This document shows, piece after piece, positions 60,440 to 64,000 of a stretch of DNA of 64,000 bases. Both the position numbers and the translations under genes were made by a program. The notes beneath the pieces were generated by a model. That model was not told the origin of the DNA. It saw only the letters and a list, made by a program, of their open reading frames with translations, and searched no databases. Within the stretch, counting starts at the first letter, position 1, and the number at the start of each line of letters is the position of its first letter. The stretch is from DASRJW01 sp964567755 (GTDB lineage Bacteria; Krumholzibacteriota; Krumholzibacteriia; G020349025), in contig CAZMNW010000035.1 of NCBI GenBank assembly GCA_964567755.1, positions 1 to 64,000 of the forward strand. The letters run 5' to 3'.

Positions 60440-61219
60440 CTACGTGGCGCTCACCAAGCCCCACCTGCGTCGGATGCGCTGTTCGACCAGCCCGAAGAGA
60501 AATCGATCCAGCAGCAGGCCGAAGAGAATGGTCAACACCATGATCCCGAGCACTTGCGCGGCATCGTTCAACTCGCGTCCCATGTAGAGCAGATAACCCA
60601 ATCCAATGCTCGACTTGATCAATTCGGCAGAGACTGCTCCGTGCCAGCCCAATGTCCAGCCAAGCTTGATCCCCGTGACGATGCTCGGAGCCGCCGCCGG
60701 CAGGATCACGTAGAACGGCATGGCGTACGCGGGGGTGCCCAACGTGCGCGCGGCTCGCAGATAGATCGGTTGAATGTGCAGGATGCCGTCGGATGTCGCG
60801 ATGGCCACGGCTGCCACGGAGCTCATGATGATGACGAAATAGATGCCACGGTCGCTCAGTCCAAAAAGCAACAGCGAGATCGGCACCCACCCGGCCGTGG
60901 GCAGGGTCTGCAGACCCAGGAACAGGGACTGCAAGCAGCGGTTCACCACCCGGCTCATCCCCATGAACACCCCGATGAAAAGACCAAGGCCGGCCGCGAT
61001 GGCAAATCCGATGATCATACGCACGAGAGTTGCCTTGATGCTGGGCCAGAGCAGACCGTCCTCGCCCAGCTCCCACAGGCGCTTCGCCACTTGCCATGGC
61101 GAAGGGAACAAATAGTCGGGAATGAGGCGCAAGCTGAACAGGAGCTGCCAAGTGGCAAACAGGAGCAGGTAGAAGCCAAAAACATACTTGCCGTACTTCG
61201 GCTCCGAAGTGTGTCTCAC
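60440..61219 (-). CDS. ABC transporter permease, NitT/TauT type
   Basis: A 259-residue inner-membrane protein with about six hydrophobic segments. The EAA-like loop TLGTPAYAMPFYVILPAAAP and GIKLGWTLGWHGAVSAELI place it with SsuC/TauC/NrtB permeases. Start GTG at 61219 overlapping the ATPase stop (GTGA), with AAGGAAGAG upstream. The substrate class may be sulfonates, nitrate, thiamine precursors or similar; it is not determined. Confidence 0.9.
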   Translation of the reverse strand: MRHTSEPKYGKYVFGFYLLLFATWQLLFSLRLIPDYLFPSPWQVAKRLWELGEDGLLWPSIKATLVRMIIGFAIAAGLGLFIGVFMGMSRVVNRCLQSLFLGLQTLPTAGWVPISLLLFGLSDRGIYFVIIMSSVAAVAIATSDGILHIQPIYLRAARTLGTPAYAMPFYVILPAAAPSIVTGIKLGWTLGWHGAVSAELIKSSIGLGYLLYMGRELNDAAQVLGIMVLTILFGLLLDRFLFGLVEQRIRRRWGLVSAT

Positions 61220-61986
61220 GCCGTCTCTTCCTTCAATTCCGCCGCGATCCGGGTGGCATAGGCGGCCACGCGTGGATCGTTGATGTCGCGCGGACGCGGC
61301 AGGTCGACGCTGATCTCGGTCTTGATCCTGCCCGGCCGGTCGGTGAAAATGACGACTCGATCCCCCAGACACGCCGCTTCACGAGGATCGTGCGTGACGG
61401 AAACGATGGTCTTCCGCGTGCGGACGAGAATGTCTTGCAGCTCGTCGTAGAGCTTGGCACGCACCAACGCATCCAACGCGGGGAAGGGCTCGTCGATCAG
61501 CAGCACCTTCGGATCGGGCGCCAGTGCGCGCGCCAACGCCGCGCGTTGTTTCATGCCGCCGGACAGTTCATGGATGGGAGAATGGACGAAATCTTCCAAG
61601 TGCACCAACGCCAGTAGCTGCAGAGCCTTCTGCCGCTGCCGCCGGCGTCGGAAGCGCAACCCAGGCTGCCACAGCAATCCGTACAGAATATTGTCGATCA
61701 CCGTGAGCCAGGGAAACAACGCATGCTCTTGAAACATCATCAGCCGGTCACTGCCGGGCCGTGTGACGGCCCGGCCTTCCAAGGTGATTGTACCTGTGGT
61801 TGGCGCTTCGAACCCCGCGATCATGTTCAGCAAAGTGGATTTGCCACAACCGGAAGGGCCGAACAAGACCACGTACTCGCCCTCGCGGACCTCGAGATCG
61901 ATGGGCCGGAGTGCTTCCACCTTCTGGCCGCCGCCGGCGAAGGTCTTCGTCACCTGCGTCAAACTCAATTTCACGGGCGCAGCCAT
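61216..61986 (-). CDS. ABC transporter ATPase, NitT/TauT type
   Basis: A 256-residue nucleotide-binding subunit. Walker A GPSGCGKST, Q-loop MMFQEHALFPWLTV, signature LSGGMKQRAALARAL, Walker B VLLIDEP and the H-loop VTHDPREA are all intact. It lies between the substrate-binding protein and permease genes, in a three-gene importer operon. Confidence 0.95.
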   Translation of the reverse strand: MAAPVKLSLTQVTKTFAGGGQKVEALRPIDLEVREGEYVVLFGPSGCGKSTLLNMIAGFEAPTTGTITLEGRAVTRPGSDRLMMFQEHALFPWLTVIDNILYGLLWQPGLRFRRRRQRQKALQLLALVHLEDFVHSPIHELSGGMKQRAALARALAPDPKVLLIDEPFPALDALVRAKLYDELQDILVRTRKTIVSVTHDPREAACLGDRVVIFTDRPGRIKTEISVDLPRPRDINDPRVAAYATRIAAELKEETA

Positions 61987-62028
61987 GACACACTCAGTTC
62001 CGTCGAAAATGCAGAATTCACGCGCCGC

Positions 62029-63039
62029 TCATGGAGCGATGGGTGGAAGACCCTTTTCTTCGAGCACCTGGTTCAAGATCCCGAGCGAATAGATCCCGAG
62101 CAAATTCGGCGTGCTGCGTAGAAACCCGACTGTTTGCGCGGCCTCAGCCGCGCCGTGCAAGGACGAACGGATCGGGTCCCAGGTGAACTCAACGCGTTCC
62201 ATTGCCTTGTCGATGACTCGCTCGGCAAGCGCCTTGCCCGTCAACTTCTTCAGCTCGGCGTTCACCACCCGCGCCGCGGCAGACTTGTCGGCGTTGATCG
62301 TCTGTGTCATCTCCACCAGCGTCTGGAGGAGGTTCTTGATCAGCTTGGGGTTTCCGGCCAGAAAGGCCTTGCTCACCACCAAGTGCGTGGTGACATGTTG
62401 CCCCTGCGGCCAGAGCGTCTTTTCATCCAGATACAGAACGCCACTGCCCTCGAGCTCGAGGCGCGACAGCCATGGCTCCACCGTCCAAGCGCCGTGAATC
62501 TCTTTCTTCTGCAACATCGTGAGCTGGTCGGGGTTCGCCAGCGAGATCAGGGTCAAGGTCCCACCCTGTTCCTTGAGCTTATAACCGCGCGCACGAAACC
62601 AGACGCGGGCCGCCACGTCCTGTGTGTTTCCCAATTGCGGTGTGGCGATGATCTTGCCGTGGAAATCGCGCTCCTCGCGGATGCCGGCATCCCGGCGCAC
62701 CACGAGTCCCGCACCGCCGCTGGCGCTCCCGGCGACAATCACGAACTTCTCGCCCTTCGACTTGATGTAACCGTTGATGGTGGGATTCGGACCGACAAAG
62801 GTGGCATCGACAGCGTCGGCGAACAGCGCTTCGATCGCCGTCGGCCCGGCATTGAACGAGATCCACTGGATGGGCACGCCGATTTTCTGCTCGAACTGGC
62901 CCCCCGCACGCGCCATCAGGGCCTGCGCATGCGTCATGTTGGGGAAATGCCCCAGCCGCAAGACGCGCGCTTCATCCGCGGTGCTGTCGGTGAAAGCAAT
63001 GACGAGGAGCAGGGAGACCCAATGGAGATTCGTTTTCAT
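62029..63039 (-). CDS. ABC transporter substrate-binding protein, NitT/TauT type
   Basis: A 336-residue periplasmic binding protein with a signal peptide (about 1-21). VLRLGHFPNMTHAQALMARA, GPTAIEALFADAVDATFVGP, ISLANPDQLTML and KKEIHGAWTVEPW are typical of the aliphatic sulfonate/nitrate/taurine group. There is no lipobox. First gene of the importer operon. No metabolic gene next door reveals the ligand. Confidence 0.92.
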   Translation of the reverse strand: MKTNLHWVSLLLVIAFTDSTADEARVLRLGHFPNMTHAQALMARAGGQFEQKIGVPIQWISFNAGPTAIEALFADAVDATFVGPNPTINGYIKSKGEKFVIVAGSASGGAGLVVRRDAGIREERDFHGKIIATPQLGNTQDVAARVWFRARGYKLKEQGGTLTLISLANPDQLTMLQKKEIHGAWTVEPWLSRLELEGSGVLYLDEKTLWPQGQHVTTHLVVSKAFLAGNPKLIKNLLQTLVEMTQTINADKSAAARVVNAELKKLTGKALAERVIDKAMERVEFTWDPIRSSLHGAAEAAQTVGFLRSTPNLLGIYSLGILNQVLEEKGLPPIAP

Positions 63040-63354
63040 CGTCGTGCTCGATCTCCCCGATCCGTCTTCCAGACGACGCGTACCGTAGCACTCGGTTTGT
63101 CATCGCTGCAACAAACCTCTGGTGCAGAAAGCCGTCGAAGGAGCCCGTTCGGAGAGCACGGCGCGTGCCCAGTCTTCGCATGCATGGCGGAGCCGGGCCA
63201 CTTCGACGGCGCACCCAAAGCATGACTCGAGTCGTTCACGAAGCCGTGGCCGATGAGATCGCGCGTTGCACCGAAGTCGTGGGCGGCACAATGCATTGAA
63301 ACACGCCGAATATTGCCGGAGAGGCCGGAGTGCGCGCGAGAAGTCGCGTGCTAC
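63040..63354. other. Intergenic region, 315 nt
   Basis: Between the substrate-binding protein gene and the TPR protein, both on the reverse strand. Apart from a possible promoter (63082-63111) I see no gene, RNA or repeat here. Confidence 0.4.
63082..63111 (-). promoter_or_regulatory. Possible promoter of the importer operon
   Basis: TTGCAG (63106-63111), an 18-nt spacer and TACGGT (63082-63087) on the reverse strand, about 40 nt upstream of the ATG. Confidence 0.3.
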
Positions 63355-64000
63355 TCACGAGCCGTACTTCACCAACAGTGTCCGAAACCGCGGGTGCTCG
63401 CGGATCGGGTCCCAGCGCGGGTCGAGCCGCAGCGTGTGAACGCTGATCCCCCAAGAGGGCCCAGCGAGCAGCCGCTCGATCTCGTCGAGTGCCGCGTCGG
63501 CCTCCCCGGCCTGCGCGAGGATCAGGGCGCGATTGTCCGCCAGGAGTCCGACGAAGTGGTCCTCACGGTAAAGGACCGACTGCTGGAGCCAGGTGGCCTC
63601 CCGCAGCGCTTCGTCCCGGCGGCCGACCCCCGCGAGCGCCAGGCCGCGGGCCGCATGGATCCGCCAGTCGTCGGGGAGTTCAACCAAAGCGGAGTCCAGA
63701 CGCACGCAGGCGGAAGTAAAGGACGCCCGCGCTGCTGCATGGTCGCCGCGCATTTGGTGCGCCCAGGCGGCATAAAGGGCACCGGGCAGGAAGAAGTCCT
63801 GCGCGACGAAAACGTCGCCGTGCGCGACTTGGAGTTCTTGCAGCAGGCCGTCAGCGTTGCGTTCCAAGAGCAGGAGTGCTGCATTTTGGGCAGGCGCATC
63901 CCCGTAGTCCAGCTCCGCGTCCCTGGGGAGGCGACTCAGTACTGCCCGTAGCGTGTCGAGCTGCCCCTGCCAGTGTACGTAAGTCCATCCCTTGAAAATC
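63355..64000 (-). CDS. C-terminal part of a TPR-type protein (runs off the window)
   Basis: An open frame of 214 codons on the reverse strand reaching the window edge without a start. It contains helical-repeat (TPR-like) sequence: FFLPGALYAAWAHQMRGDHA, DDWRIHAARGLALAGVGRRD and ADNRALILAQAGEADAALDE. The end, ISVHTLRLDPRWDPIREHPR, matches the tail common in bacterial TPR proteins fused to Ser/Thr kinases or TolB-like domains. The N-terminal domain, and so the role, lies outside. Confidence 0.75.
   Translation of the reverse strand, partial: IFKGWTYVHWQGQLDTLRAVLSRLPRDAELDYGDAPAQNAALLLLERNADGLLQELQVAHGDVFVAQDFFLPGALYAAWAHQMRGDHAAARASFTSACVRLDSALVELPDDWRIHAARGLALAGVGRRDEALREATWLQQSVLYREDHFVGLLADNRALILAQAGEADAALDEIERLLAGPSWGISVHTLRLDPRWDPIREHPRFRTLLVKYGS

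Overview
The window reads as a chromosomal segment of a GC-rich, diderm (Gram-negative type) bacterium. Signal peptides, lipoboxes, several outer-membrane beta-barrel candidates and three secreted proteins ending in FlgD-like Ig domains (the C-terminal type used as sorting or assembly domains in the FCB group) point to the Eisenbacteria, Krumholzibacteria or Gemmatimonadota neighbourhood. That placement is inference from protein style; there is no rRNA in the window.

Layout. 1-1139 (minus): the tRNA cluster Thr(TGT)-Tyr(GTA)-Gly(TCC)-Thr(GGT) followed by tuf, the same order as E. coli thrU-tyrU-glyT-thrT-tufB, with a strong promoter. 1263-9607: a triple-parvulin lipoprotein, cysS, a ribbon-helix-helix/SPFH pair, rpmB, a HExxH protein, a BtpA-family protein, ddl and gltX. 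9899-21728: secreted and envelope proteins (a protease-propeller-barrel fusion, a lipoprotein, two FlgD-Ig proteins, a cupin) around a tightly coupled DegT aminotransferase-ispD-ispF operon. 21744-27353 (minus): yicC-gmk-rpoZ-coaBC-udg and dnaB. 27680-30574 (plus): MBL hydrolase, an RqcH/NFACT protein and a NUDIX hydrolase. 30652-35628: a secreted M1-like peptidase and a large secreted hydrolase that has lost its nucleophile. 35638-43344: a compact arginine operon, argC-argJ-argBD(fused)-argR-argG-argH, behind a promoter overlapped by an ARG-box-like dyad. 43345-43944 is mostly non-coding, with a G-quadruplex motif, a perfect hairpin and an AT-rich pocket. 43945-54456 is a sigma-54-centred regulatory and envelope cluster: a 1508-residue pseudokinase/TPR/GAF/AAA+ activator, a divergent NtrB/NtrC-like pair, a good sigma-54 promoter, a periplasmic helical protein and an outer-membrane barrel. 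54496-64000: a FlgD-Ig protein, methylmalonyl-CoA epimerase, a cysteine-dioxygenase-like protein, a frameshifted secreted-protein remnant, an ACT-malic enzyme, an agmatinase-family protein, a NitT/TauT-type ABC transporter and a partial TPR protein at the edge.

How it fits together. Most of the window is housekeeping: translation, peptidoglycan, isoprenoid, CoA, nucleotide and arginine metabolism. The accessory interest lies in (i) the sigma-54 envelope module at 44.4-54.5 kb, the best candidate for an undescribed system; (ii) the ArgB-ArgD fusion inside a self-regulated arginine operon; (iii) unusual secreted enzymes; and (iv) decayed genes (a dnaB 3' fragment and a frameshifted secreted protein). 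All promoter, operator and hairpin calls were made by eye and are predictions.
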